Assembly (NCBI RefSeq): GCF_026013645.1
Contig: NZ_CP110224.1
Span: 248,001-312,000 of the forward strand
Origin: Virgibacillus natechei
GTDB taxonomy: Bacteria; Bacillota; Bacilli; Bacillales; Amphibacillaceae
Direction of reading: 5' to 3'
Length of the DNA stretch: 64,000 nt
Part shown: one piece after another, positions 17,585 to 24,518 of the stretch
How positions within the stretch are numbered: position 1 is the first letter of the stretch
Layout of the letters: each line of letters opens with the position of its first letter
Made by a program: the position numbers and the translations under genes
Notes under the pieces: generated by a model
Told to the model about the DNA's origin: nothing
Databases searched by the model: none
Seen by the model: the letters and a program-made list of their open reading frames with translations, nothing else

Positions 17585-17604
17585 TTGTAAAAAGAGGTGA
17601 TTGA

Positions 17605-18069
17605 ATGAACACTCTTACTTTTTTGCTTATCATACATATTATTGCGGGTAGTTTTTGCCTATTGACAGGAGCAATCAACTTTTCTGTAAAGAAAGAAAAA
17701 GGCTATCATACAAGAATTGGAGAATTGTATCATATTGGCTATTTTGTGGTTTTCATAACCTCTGTTTGGATGGCGATAATTAACTGGTCAGAAAGTGCTT
17801 ATCTTTTCTATATAGCTGTTTTTTCTTATGGTTTAGCCCTTTTTGGATACCTAGCAAGAAAGAGACGTTGGAGAGGTTGGTTGTCGATGCATATAGGTGG
17901 GATGGCGGGGTCTTATATTGGAATTATTACTGCTGTTTTGGTCGTTAATGGTGCAGACATTCCATTAATAAACCAAATTCCTTTTCTTTTATTATGGTTT
18001 ATCCCTACCATCATTGGCACCCCCATTATTTTTATGGTAAGTAAACGTTATAGAACCTATACAAAATAA
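17605..18069 (+). CDS. DUF2306-like membrane protein, array gene
   Basis: 154 residues, four or five helices. HIIAGSFCLLTGAINFSVKK, HTRIGELYHIGYFVVFITSV and WLSMHIGGMAGSYIGIITAV resemble the DUF2306 family, with conserved histidines in the helices. ATG follows AAAGAGGTGA. Role unknown. Confidence 0.65.
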   Translation: MNTLTFLLIIHIIAGSFCLLTGAINFSVKKEKGYHTRIGELYHIGYFVVFITSVWMAIINWSESAYLFYIAVFSYGLALFGYLARKRRWRGWLSMHIGGMAGSYIGIITAVLVVNGADIPLINQIPFLLLWFIPTIIGTPIIFMVSKRYRTYTK

Positions 18070-18110
18070 AAGAGATTGCATAAAAGTCTTCATAAAATCC
18101 TTCTTCCACA

Positions 18111-18140
18111 CTATAGGGCGCGATTGCCGAACAAATTTTT
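18111..18140 (+). repeat. Array repeat, half copy
   Basis: CACTATAGGGCGCGATTGCC followed by GAACAAATTTTT: left half with a GAACAAA variant of the GAATAAA block. Confidence 0.6.
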
Positions 18141-18159
18141 CATAAAAGAGAGAGACAAG

Positions 18160-18405
18160 TTGGTCAAAAACAAAAGGTTTAAAGTGTTATCTTTAATTTG
18201 TTTAATTATTTGTGTTCTTGTTTGGGTTCCGAATATAGTTTTTCAGATCTCGAGTCCATTATGGATGATAACTTTTGTTATTGCTCCAATTGGGCTAGTG
18301 TTCGCTGCATTGATTAAAGAACATTGGTTAATAATTGCCAATACGATTATGTTTTTTAGCTTTTTTATATTTATGTTTGTGGGATACCTTGTAAATTATA
18401 GCTGA
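18160..18405 (+). CDS. Small membrane protein, array gene
   Basis: 81 residues with three hydrophobic segments (VLSLICLIICVLVWVPNIVF, MITFVIAPIGLVFAALI, IIANTIMFFSFFIFMFVGYL). TTG 18160 follows AAGAGAGAGA; the longer frame from 18076 would translate the repeat and is unlikely. Confidence 0.5.
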   Translation: MVKNKRFKVLSLICLIICVLVWVPNIVFQISSPLWMITFVIAPIGLVFAALIKEHWLIIANTIMFFSFFIFMFVGYLVNYS

Positions 18406-18425
18406 TGGTAATTCTTAATTCTAAA

Positions 18426-18460
18426 TTGTTCAATAACCAGGCGCGCTAATTGAATAAATA
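18426..18460 (+). repeat. Array repeat, half copy
   Basis: TTGTTCAATAACCAGGCGCG then CTAATTGAATAAATA. It retains a TTGTTCAAT left flank. Confidence 0.55.
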
Positions 18461-18484
18461 AGATGGATGTAAGGAGGGTTTGGT

Positions 18485-18691
18485 ATGATACCTGTAAAAA
18501 AAGACAGTGAATATACTCCAATGGATCTACGTTTATATGCGGTTGTATTTGTAGTTGTGTATTTAGGAACGATGTTTCTCAAATATATAGCTGGTATTAC
18601 GATGGATTGGCTAGTAACATTTTTATTATTTTTCGGTATTTCTGTTGTGTACCTTTTGTTGCGGTCAACAGGCGAGAAAAGAAATGAATGA
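18485..18691 (+). CDS. Small membrane protein, array gene
   Basis: 68 residues, a charged N-terminus (VKKDSEYTPMDLRLY) and two helices (AVVFVVVYLGTMFLKYIAGI, WLVTFLLFFGISVVYLLL). ATG follows AAGGAGGGT. The 295 bp after it (18692-18986) hold degraded repeat-like pieces (CTATCGGCCATATG; a GAGCGC..AATAATCGCCA stretch) and no gene. Confidence 0.6.
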   Translation: MIPVKKDSEYTPMDLRLYAVVFVVVYLGTMFLKYIAGITMDWLVTFLLFFGISVVYLLLRSTGEKRNE

Positions 18692-18986
18692 ATAGCGCAT
18701 CTCTGTTTCAATTTACTAGCTGATTTTTAATAATCCTAGTGAAACAGGAGCACTCTATCGGCCATATGTTTATCAGTTTAAGCGGATCAATGCCAAAATG
18801 AATTTATCGAGAGTATAGCAAGAAAAATGGATGAACAGCAGGAAAAAGATAAAGGCTGAATAGATGATAGTAACCATTCCTACTTTTCCCACATTCGAGC
18901 GCAAGAATGTAATAATCGCCATTCTGCTATCGGATCTTTATGATAAAATGTGTTAGAGAGAACTGGTTTAAAGGGGGTAAAACGAT

Positions 18987-19337
18987 ATGATGATTTTACA
19001 GGAAGCGTGGAAGGCATTTCGATTTCCAGTATTTATAGGATTAATTTTCGGGATTGGCTGGTATTTTTTTCTAACTCACTATGATAAGGAACCAGTGCTT
19101 GCATCATCCATTCTTTTCGGTTTTTGGATGTTTTGTGTTCCCTTCGGTTTACGTACGATTTCTGGTTTTATGTCAAAAATGAAACAAGGTTGGTTTCGAT
19201 CACTGCTTAATGGTTTTATTAAGTTTTTTACCACAGTATCCGTTTCTTTAGCTTTTGCTCCAGTCTTTTTTGTGATTCAATTCATTGCACTGTTGAGACG
19301 TATTTGGCAGGAGAATAAGGGAGCTACAATTCATTAA
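18987..19337 (+). CDS. Membrane protein, array gene
   Basis: 116 residues with helices near residues 12-30, 37-55 and 83-107; amphipathic basic middle (SKMKQGWFRSLLNGFIKFF). ATG 18987 follows AAAGGGGG. Not recognised. It is one of the longer membrane proteins of the array. Confidence 0.6.
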   Translation: MMILQEAWKAFRFPVFIGLIFGIGWYFFLTHYDKEPVLASSILFGFWMFCVPFGLRTISGFMSKMKQGWFRSLLNGFIKFFTTVSVSLAFAPVFFVIQFIALLRRIWQENKGATIH

Positions 19338-19436
19338 ACGGGGGCTTAGTGTGCCCTTTTGAAACGGCATGTATCGTATGATGTAAGCGGTTTAAGGGAG
19401 TTTCCATTATGGCATTTTTTCTTTATGTTTTATGGG

Positions 19437-19497
19437 ATTGGGCAAAAAAGCGCAATAACCGAATAGATGTCTACCGGAATAGGGGCAGATTGTTGAA
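19437..19497 (+). repeat. Array repeat, full copy
   Basis: GATTGGGCAAAAAAGCGCAA then TAACCGAATAGATGTCTACC and GGAATAGGGGCAGATTGTTG. The left GGGC and GCGC are split by an A run. Confidence 0.7.
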
Positions 19498-19566
19498 GAT
19501 CCGTTTCAAAGTCATCTGGATATTTATGTCAATAGGTGGTAATAAATAATGATTTGGAGGGAAGAA

Positions 19567-19698
19567 ATGTTGCTAACACTCGTATTATTGGGAATTGCAG
19601 TAGCCCTATTTATTATTGCATATAATATCAAGATAATTGGCGAAAGATTAATTAAAACCCTTGAAAGAAACTATTCAAATGATAATGACGAAAACTAA
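19567..19698 (+). CDS. 43-residue membrane protein, cassette copy 2
   Basis: Nearly the same as 14928-15059 (differences near IKIIGERLIKTLERNY SND), with the same ribosome binding site and the same 70-bp downstream flank (ACGGTTAAAATCA..TGTATTTAGGT). Most differences within the gene are single bases, pointing to a fairly recent duplication of the unit. Confidence 0.65.
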   Translation: MLLTLVLLGIAVALFIIAYNIKIIGERLIKTLERNYSNDNDEN

Positions 19699-19770
19699 CT
19701 CGACAACGGTTAAAATCAGGGCAGATAGTGTATTTAGGTGTACCGATTTCACCTTTTTTGGCCTGTTCAG

Positions 19771-19838
19771 GAATTGGGCGCAGTAATGGAATATGTTGTT
19801 CTCATTTATGTGATTATCGGGCCATTTAACGGAATAAA
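19771..19838 (+). repeat. Array repeat, full divergent copy
   Basis: GAATTGGGCGCAGTAATGGA, ATATGTTGTTCTCATTTATG, TGATTATCGGGCCATTTAAC, GGAATAA. Two half units, each ending in a GGAATA(A) block. Confidence 0.7.
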
Positions 19839-19854
19839 GCAAGGGGGAGTTTTT

Positions 19855-20019
19855 ATGTTTATGTGGGGCGATTTCATAGTCCAGTTAGTGTTTCTTATTA
19901 TTTTAGTAGTTATCGTTGCATTAGTTGTGTTAGTTATCCGTAAATTTTCGAAACGGTCTAAACAACTAGATAGAATCGAAAAGAAGTTAGATGATATAGC
20001 AGCCAACAAGGATGGTTGA
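19855..20019 (+). CDS. Small single-helix protein, array gene
   Basis: 54 residues: a long hydrophobic helix (FIVQLVFLIILVVIVALVVL) and a basic coiled-coil-like tail (KRSKQLDRIEKKLDDIAAN), the layout of YtzI/DUF4083-type small Bacillus membrane proteins. ATG 19855 follows AGGGGGAG; the longer frame from 19738 crosses the repeat. Confidence 0.6.
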   Translation: MFMWGDFIVQLVFLIILVVIVALVVLVIRKFSKRSKQLDRIEKKLDDIAANKDG

Positions 20020-20023
20020 TTGT

Positions 20024-20082
20024 TCCTCAATCGGGCGCGATAATGGAGCAAGGTTGTGCCTCAAACAGGCCATTTAACGGAA
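20024..20082 (+). repeat. Array repeat, full copy
   Basis: TTCCTCAATCGGGCGCGATA, ATGGAGCAAGGTTGTGCC, TCAAACAGGCCATTTAACGG. It starts 4 bp after a stop codon. Confidence 0.75.
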
Positions 20083-20096
20083 AGGGAGGACACCTT

Positions 20097-20270
20097 ATGA
20101 GATTTATTATTATGTTTATCCTTATGATTGCGGGAGGGGTAGTCGGGGCATATGTAGATGATCAACTGTTGGGCCTCATTCTTATAGGGTTATGGTTATT
20201 TGCCGCCTTAGCTCTCTCTTATTTTTTTAAAAAAAGAAATGAAATATCTTCCCTCAATCGGGCACTTTAG
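20097..20270 (+). CDS. Small membrane protein, array gene
   Basis: 57 residues, two helices (FIIMFILMIAGGVVGAYV, LLGLILIGLWLFAALALSYF) then KKRNE. The last residues (SSLNRAL) and the stop are read from the next repeat, so the original stop codon was probably lost or the repeat supplies it. ATG 20097 follows GGGAGGA. Confidence 0.6.
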   Translation: MRFIIMFILMIAGGVVGAYVDDQLLGLILIGLWLFAALALSYFFKKRNEISSLNRAL

Positions 20271-20275
20271 TAAAG
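20249..20275 (+). repeat. Array repeat, half copy supplying a stop codon
   Basis: TTCCCTCAATCGGGCACTTT then AGTAAAG. It contains the TAG that ends the preceding gene. Confidence 0.6.
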
Positions 20276-20290
20276 AAAGGAGGCGTTGAT

Positions 20291-20389
20291 ATGGAAATTA
20301 TAAATGACCACAAAAACGATAAATACAGTGATATGTATACGTTATTTGTGATTCTTTCCTTAATTACTTTCAAAAAATTAAGAAAATAG
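20291..20389 (+). CDS. 32-residue peptide, shortened cassette copy
   Basis: MEIINDHKNDKYSDMYTLFV then ILSLITFKKLRK. Same gene as 20737-20868, but one base is missing near the end and a TAG results, cutting 11 residues. ATG follows AAGGAGGCG. Confidence 0.55.
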   Translation: MEIINDHKNDKYSDMYTLFVILSLITFKKLRK

Positions 20390-20443
20390 AGCGAAAGAAA
20401 AGGTATTTATATAATAAGCTAAACTCTTTGGATTGACTGTCTC

Positions 20444-20502
20444 CTCAACAATAGGGCGCGATAACCGAATAAATATGTGCGCAATAGGGCCAGATTGTTG
20501 AG
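20444..20502 (+). repeat. Array repeat, full copy with perfect terminal stem
   Basis: Left flank CTCAACAAT (20444-20452), core AGGGCGCGATAACCGAATAA, then ATATGTGCGCAATAGGGCCA, right flank ATTGTTGAG (20494-20502). The flanks are a perfect 9-bp inverted repeat. Confidence 0.85.
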
Positions 20503-20517
20503 AAAAGGAGGGGGGGT

Positions 20518-20679
20518 TTGAATTGGGTGCTTCCCATCGGTTTAACTATTGGAACTTTTATAGGGGTGTACTTGCCAACTCAATCTCTTGCACAAGCCTT
20601 ATCTGGGGCATTAGGTGCATTGGTAGTTGGGATTGCCATCTCACTATTAATACAAACTAAAAGAAATCAGCGTAATTAA
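20518..20679 (+). CDS. 53-residue membrane protein, array gene
   Basis: Starts at TTG after AGGAGGGGGGG. Sequence begins MNWVLPIGLTIGTFIGVYLP, then a second helix ALGALVVGIAISLLI and a basic end TKRNQRN. A deleted remnant of the same gene is at 13904-13953. Confidence 0.65.
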   Translation: MNWVLPIGLTIGTFIGVYLPTQSLAQALSGALGALVVGIAISLLIQTKRNQRN

Positions 20680-20704
20680 TCAATCGGACGCTTTCCTTGA
20701 ATAA
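20680..20704 (+). repeat. Array repeat, half copy
   Basis: TCAATCGGACGCTTTCCTTG followed by AATAA; it overlaps the last base after the preceding stop codon. Confidence 0.6.
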
Positions 20705-20736
20705 AATTAGTTTTCCCGAAAAGGAGTTGACTCTGT

Positions 20737-20868
20737 ATGGATATTATAAATGACCACAAAAACGATAAATACAGTGAGATGTATACGTTATTAGTGATTC
20801 TTTCCTTAATTACTTTTAAAAAGGTTCAGAAAATAGAACGAAAGAAAAAGGTATTATATAATAGCTAG
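20737..20868 (+). CDS. 43-residue peptide, longer cassette copy
   Basis: MDIINDHKNDKYSEMYTLLV then ILSLITFKKVQKIERKKKVL. Hydrophilic N-terminus, one hydrophobic helix, basic tail. ATG follows AAAAGGAGTTGA. Paralogue of 20291-20389. Confidence 0.6.
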   Translation: MDIINDHKNDKYSEMYTLLVILSLITFKKVQKIERKKKVLYNS

Positions 20869-20962
20869 TTAACGGAATAACTTATTGCAAAAATGAAGCT
20901 GACTTGAAATAATTGGCGCAATATTTTGGACTTAATCACATAATTTTGAGGTGTTGTTTTAT

Positions 20963-21274
20963 ATGAGTGAAATCGTTTGGAGTGATGTTACATTCCAATT
21001 TATTACTATTGTAATTTTAATACTAATAATCGTATTAATTGTGTCAGCTTTTCGCTTAATGACTAAACGATCTAAACAAATTGATAAGAAGTCAATTATA
21101 AATATAATCATTGATATAGCACTTATATTGGTACTTTGGTTTGTTCTCGAACTTATAGGAGTACACACATCGTATGTAGTTCCTAAAATAATAGAATGGG
21201 CGACAAAATTTATTCTACCTTGGATAGTATTATATTGGCTGATAAGACTTATTAAAAGTCTTGAGAAAAAATGA
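20963..21274 (+). CDS. Membrane protein, array gene
   Basis: 103 residues with four hydrophobic segments and a basic loop (RLMTKRSKQIDKKS). The first half resembles the 19855 gene (FQFITIVILILIIVLIVSAF, KRSKQ). ATG 20963 follows GAGGTG; GTG 20951 overlaps that site. Function unknown. Confidence 0.6.
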   Translation: MSEIVWSDVTFQFITIVILILIIVLIVSAFRLMTKRSKQIDKKSIINIIIDIALILVLWFVLELIGVHTSYVVPKIIEWATKFILPWIVLYWLIRLIKSLEKK

Positions 21275-21284
21275 ATCATATTGC

Positions 21285-21340
21285 TTCAGGCACGATAACC
21301 GAATAAATATGTGTCGCAATAGGGCCATTTTGTCGAGTAA
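21285..21340 (+). repeat. Array repeat, full copy
   Basis: TTCAGGCACGATAACCGAAT, AAATATGTGTCGCAATAGGG, CCATTTTGTCGAGTAA. The left GGGCGC is reduced to GGCAC. Confidence 0.75.
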
Positions 21341-21393
21341 CAGCTTTATATTTGCAATAATATTACGTAAAACAAAATTAGGGAGGAGGAGCA

Positions 21394-21480
21394 ATGATGA
21401 ATATAGGTGTCTGGGTTGCAATAGGTATTGCGATAGCTGCGGGTATAGGGTTGTTTGGGAAACCTAAAAAGAAGAAATAA
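21394..21480 (+). CDS. 28-residue membrane peptide, array gene
   Basis: MMNIGVWVAIGIAIAAGIGL then FGKPKKKK, with a perfect GGGAGGAGG upstream. Same design as the 15987 peptide. Confidence 0.5.
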   Translation: MMNIGVWVAIGIAIAAGIGLFGKPKKKK

Positions 21481-21509
21481 ATTATCTTTGAGGGAGTATC
21501 ATTTCTAAA

Positions 21510-21565
21510 TCTATCGGGCGCTTTTATCGAACAATCATATTCCGGAATGGGGCCAGATTGTTCAA
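21510..21565 (+). repeat. Array repeat, full copy, variant spacer
   Basis: TCTATCGGGCGCTTTTATCG, AACAATCATATTCCGGAATG, GGGCCAGATTGTTC. Internal GAACAATC and GATTGTTC are perfect inverted repeats. The left half matches the copy at 12081. Confidence 0.75.
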
Positions 21566-21588
21566 AACGGATGGAGGAATAACGTGGG

Positions 21589-21924
21589 ATGCAAAGAACC
21601 TTTAAAGCATTGACAATTATTGTTTTATTAATAATTTCCGGGTGTTCTAATTCAATAAACGAAAATGATGAAAAACCTGCTGAAACCGAAACAATCAATT
21701 CTCATTTCACAGGAACAATCAAAGAAATTAACGGAGATAGAGCAATTGTTTCTGCTAAAGTGGTTGAAGATAATTCAGAAGGTGACGTGTTTGTTGACCT
21801 TTCTGTAAACGAGAATGAAACATTTCAGGTGTATGACAAAGTAAAAGTAGGATTCGACGGCGTTGTTATGGAATCGACACCTGCACAAATAAATACACTT
21901 TCTGTTGAAATTGTTGATGATTAA
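21589..21924 (+). CDS. Small lipoprotein, array gene
   Basis: 111 residues with a lipoprotein signal peptide (FKALTIIVLLIISGCSNS; lipobox ISGC, cysteine near residue 19) and a beta-rich C-terminal domain (TGTIKEINGDRAIVSAKVVE) of an OB-like, DUF3221-type layout. It would be anchored outside the membrane. ATG 21589 follows ATGGAGGAAT. Confidence 0.65.
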   Translation: MQRTFKALTIIVLLIISGCSNSINENDEKPAETETINSHFTGTIKEINGDRAIVSAKVVEDNSEGDVFVDLSVNENETFQVYDKVKVGFDGVVMESTPAQINTLSVEIVDD

Positions 21925-21931
21925 TATAAGT

Positions 21932-22002
21932 AATTGTTCAATTATCGGGCGCACTAATGGAATAAAAGTACGCTCTTTCTGAATCGGTCCATTTAACGGA
22001 AT
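21932..22002 (+). repeat. Array repeat, full divergent copy
   Basis: TTGTTCAATTATCGGGCGCA, CTAATGGAATAAAAGTACGC, TCTTTCTGAATCGGTCCATT, TAACGGAATT. Two GGAAT-ended half units. Confidence 0.7.
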
Positions 22003-22034
22003 TTTACTTTCTAAAAGGGAGGAGGACTCGATTA

Positions 22035-22346
22035 ATGCTTATTATTGGTGCATTGGTACTACCATTCTTTATATATGCTCTTGTAATGTATTTTAAATTT
22101 TCAAGAAGTGATAAATCTAAGGATGAAAAAGAACAAGTCTTAGCTTATTCATCTAAACATGCACTTGGTGTATTTCCAATCGGATGGCTTATTCTCCATT
22201 TATATCACAATTTCATAGCGAGCATACCGTATGATACATACAGGGATGCGATGTGGGTATTAGTATTACTGTTATTCACCGTTCAAGGATTTGCAATCAA
22301 TTATTATAAAAAAAGAATGCAGCAATCGGATGCCAGTCAGGAATAA
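22035..22346 (+). CDS. Membrane protein, array gene
   Basis: 103 residues, three hydrophobic segments (residues 2-20, about 48-62, 72-90) separated by a charged loop (RSDKSKDEKEQVLAYSSKH). ATG follows GGGAGGAGG. Between this gene and the next a right-half repeat piece (GAGCCAGATTGTTTAATAG, about 22365) is present. Confidence 0.55.
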   Translation: MLIIGALVLPFFIYALVMYFKFSRSDKSKDEKEQVLAYSSKHALGVFPIGWLILHLYHNFIASIPYDTYRDAMWVLVLLLFTVQGFAINYYKKRMQQSDASQE

Positions 22347-22486
22347 AGAAAAGTTGCTCATATTTCATTTAAAGAGCCAGATTGTTTAATAGAGAAGGAA
22401 GTGATTCAATGGTTTTTCCCTCAAAAAGCATTGGGAATATCCGTTACTTCCAATCGAAAATAGCATAACAGGAGACGAGGACAAAA

Positions 22487-22795
22487 ATGGGAATTGAAAC
22501 GGGAATCGGTATTATTATCGGTGTATTTTTAATTTGGGTTGGCTATATTGTTCGAAAAAAAGGGATATATTCCTTACTACCTGGCTTCTTCTGGATAACG
22601 TGGGAACCGGTTAATAGCGAAAAACTGGGCAACAGGATTGGTACTCTTTTAATCATTTTGGGTGTTCTTGCCATTTTAACAGCTATATTTACCATATGGT
22701 TTGGAGCTGTGGTTGGGAAAATCTCTGCAATCCTAGCCCTTATTGATGGGATTATGATTTTTATTGTAATCGCATTGGATCAAATGGGGCGTTGA
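22487..22795 (+). CDS. Membrane protein, array gene
   Basis: 102 residues; helices at residues 3-20, about 53-75 and 80-98. ATG follows AGGAGACGAGG. Not recognised. The 270 bp after it hold a repeat and no other gene. Confidence 0.55.
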   Translation: MGIETGIGIIIGVFLIWVGYIVRKKGIYSLLPGFFWITWEPVNSEKLGNRIGTLLIILGVLAILTAIFTIWFGAVVGKISAILALIDGIMIFIVIALDQMGR

Positions 22796-22951
22796 AAGAA
22801 GTGTTTCTATTTTAAGAGTTTTAATTTCAATGAAAATGAGGAACTCCATCCTGAAGGAAGTGGAGATAGAACAAAGGAAATAGAAAAAATTTAAAAATCA
22901 AAACGAACGACTGTATTATAGAAGTTTTAGAAGGTATAAGAGATAAATAAA

Positions 22952-23015
22952 AACTATACTATAATCGGGCGCGATAACCGAATAAATATTTGACGCAATA
23001 GGGCCATATAGTTGA
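22952..23015 (+). repeat. Array repeat, full copy with a different terminal stem
   Basis: Left flank ACTATA, core ATCGGGCGCGATAACCGAAT, AAATATTTGACGCAATAGGG, right flank TATAGT. Flanks are perfectly complementary but differ from the CAACAAT/ATTGTTG pair of other copies. Confidence 0.8.
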
Positions 23016-23067
23016 ACAAATGGAAGTTTAATATTTTTAAATAATATAACAAAAAGGAGAATATTCA

Positions 23068-23262
23068 ATGTCAGAGAACTACCCCTATTATTACAGGACT
23101 TGGTTTGTCGTATTTATGTTAATTTTATTTTTTCCAGCAGGGCTCATCCTTATGTGGAAAGGTAATAAGTTTGGAGAAACGAGTCGGATTATTATATCTG
23201 CCTTTGGACTATCACTGTTATATCCTTTTATACTAAGGATTAAGAAACAAATATCGTCTTAA
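23068..23262 (+). CDS. Small membrane protein, array gene
   Basis: 64 residues (MSENYPYYYRTWFVVFMLIL start) with two helices separated by WKGNKFGETS, resembling short Bacillus membrane proteins with a pre-helix aromatic stretch. ATG follows AAAAAGGAGAA. The stop codon overlaps the following repeat. Confidence 0.6.
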   Translation: MSENYPYYYRTWFVVFMLILFFPAGLILMWKGNKFGETSRIIISAFGLSLLYPFILRIKKQISS

Positions 23263-23318
23263 ACAATCGGGCGCGATAACTGAATAAATATGTGCAGCAA
23301 TAGGACCACATTGTTTAA
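23259..23318 (+). repeat. Array repeat, full copy with perfect terminal stem
   Basis: Left flank TTAAACAAT (23259-23267), core CGGGCGCGATAACTGAATAA, ATATGTGCAGCAATAGGACC, right flank ATTGTTTAA (23310-23318). A perfect 9-bp inverted repeat with a sequence different from the copies at 20444 and 22952. Confidence 0.85.
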
Positions 23319-23342
23319 TAAGAATATGTAAAGGGGGACAAA

Positions 23343-23609
23343 ATGGATGCTTTAATGTTAGAAGGATGGACACCGATTTTGCTCATTGGAATTGTTGTTG
23401 CTTTTATCATCTTTTTTATATCTCGTAAGATTTCTAGAAAAGCTCTATTTTTAATTTCCATTGTATTGAGTTTAATTTGTGTCGGAATCGTAATTTACAG
23501 TAGAGAAGCTGTTGGCGGTTGGGAAGGTATTGGATTGGCATTTGTTACGTTCAGTGGTTTCCTTGGAATATGGGTAGGTACTATAAGTGGAATGATTATT
23601 AAAAAATAA
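23343..23609 (+). CDS. Membrane protein, array gene
   Basis: 88 residues, three helices (ILLIGIVVAFIIFFISRKI, LISIVLSLICVGIVIYS, GLAFVTFSGFLGIWVGTISG). ATG 23343 follows AAGGGGGAC. Function unknown. Confidence 0.6.
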   Translation: MDALMLEGWTPILLIGIVVAFIIFFISRKISRKALFLISIVLSLICVGIVIYSREAVGGWEGIGLAFVTFSGFLGIWVGTISGMIIKK

Positions 23610-23622
23610 ATATGTAATGTAA

Positions 23623-23695
23623 TTTGTTCAATTAACGGGCGCATTCGCGGAATACACTTTGTGCCTATTATTGCTTCATCGAGCCAGGTTGTAGG
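23623..23695 (+). repeat. Array repeat, full divergent copy
   Basis: TTGTTCAATTAACGGGCGCA, TTCGCGGAATACACTTTGTG, CCTATTATTGCTTCATCGAG, CCAGGTTGTAGGG. The GAGCCAG right core is kept. Confidence 0.65.
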
Positions 23696-23725
23696 GAAGA
23701 TTTTTTCGTATTAAGGAGGGGTAAT

Positions 23726-24010
23726 TTGCGAAAATGTAACAACTGTAAATCACAATTTAGCTGGAGTGAAATCTTTAAATCGTTTTGGCCAGTATATGAA
23801 CCAATTGAATGTGCCAACTGTGGTACGAAACATAAGATAACCACTTTTGGTAAAAGTACAGTTGGATCCATAAGTCTTTTGCCAATATTTATATTTGGGT
23901 ATGCTCTTTATCCTTTAGGTAACATCTTTGTAATGGTTGGTATAGGAGCTCTTATAGGAATTATTGGTTTTTTACTCACACCATATATTGTTCAATACAA
24001 AGAAATATAG
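23726..24010 (+). CDS. Cysteine-rich two-helix protein (TIGR04104-like), array gene
   Basis: 94 residues with a zinc-ribbon-like pair of CxxC motifs, CNNC (residues 4-7) and CANC (about 34-37), then two membrane helices. The 20-odd residue gap between the CxxC pairs matches the TIGR04104 family, small Bacilli proteins of unknown role. TTG 23726 follows AAGGAGGGG. Confidence 0.75.
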   Translation: MRKCNNCKSQFSWSEIFKSFWPVYEPIECANCGTKHKITTFGKSTVGSISLLPIFIFGYALYPLGNIFVMVGIGALIGIIGFLLTPYIVQYKEI

Positions 24011-24029
24011 TGAGGAATTATGCTTAGAC

Positions 24030-24052
24030 AAACGGGCGTCTATCTTGAATAA
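24030..24052 (+). repeat. Array repeat, half copy
   Basis: AAACGGGCGTCTATCTTGAA then TAA. A further repeated tract, TTTTGAAATAATTGGC, lies at about 24098 and is shared with 20905. Confidence 0.55.
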
Positions 24053-24175
24053 GGAAAGTGTCTTAATTTTTGCAATAATATTTGAGTTGGATTAGTTGTT
24101 TTGAAATAATTGGCACTAAGCTTTAGTAATAGGTTAGTTGAACAAGAAGTAAAACTTTTAAAGGGCGGACTATTT

Positions 24176-24352
24176 TTGAGACAATATTTGATTTTATTTA
24201 TTTTATCTTTCATTTCTCAAATCATATACTTTACTTTCTTAATAGAAGACGAAAGTATGACGATTTTGAGTATGTTAGGTTTCTCAGTGGTTTTTACGTT
24301 TTTTTGGGCGCTATTTGACAAGGTATTCCCACCCAAGAATAAAAGAAAATAA
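24176..24352 (+). CDS. Small membrane protein, array gene
   Basis: 58 residues, two helices (LRQYLILFILSFISQIIYFT, ILSMLGFSVVFTFFWALF), basic C-terminus PPKNKRK. TTG 24176 follows AAAGGGCGG; the frame is open back to 24110 within repeat-like sequence. Confidence 0.5.
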   Translation: MRQYLILFILSFISQIIYFTFLIEDESMTILSMLGFSVVFTFFWALFDKVFPPKNKRK

Positions 24353-24448
24353 GAAAGGTTAGATCAGATATACAAATTTATTGATTTAACGAGCAGGACT
24401 GTGCAACAAATTTTTACCTTTAGTTAAATACGTTACCCACAATGCCTA

Positions 24449-24503
24449 TCTGGATTGGCGCGATAACCGAATAAATATGTGCCGTAATCGTGCCAAATTG
24501 TTG
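24449..24503 (+). repeat. Array repeat, full copy
   Basis: ATCTGGATTGGCGCGATAAC, CGAATAAATATGTGCCGTAA, TCGTGCCAAATTGTT. Confidence 0.75.
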
Positions 24504-24518
24504 TAAAAGAGGTGCATA

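Noticed and set aside
19409-19549. 46-codon frame starting near a GGGAG site and reading through an array repeat
   Set aside because: Most of its codons lie in the repeat; more likely the remains of a cassette start joined to the repeat.
22409-22468. 19-codon frame after AGAAGGAAG in the array
   Set aside because: Too short and without helix or motif; perhaps the tail of a lost cassette gene.
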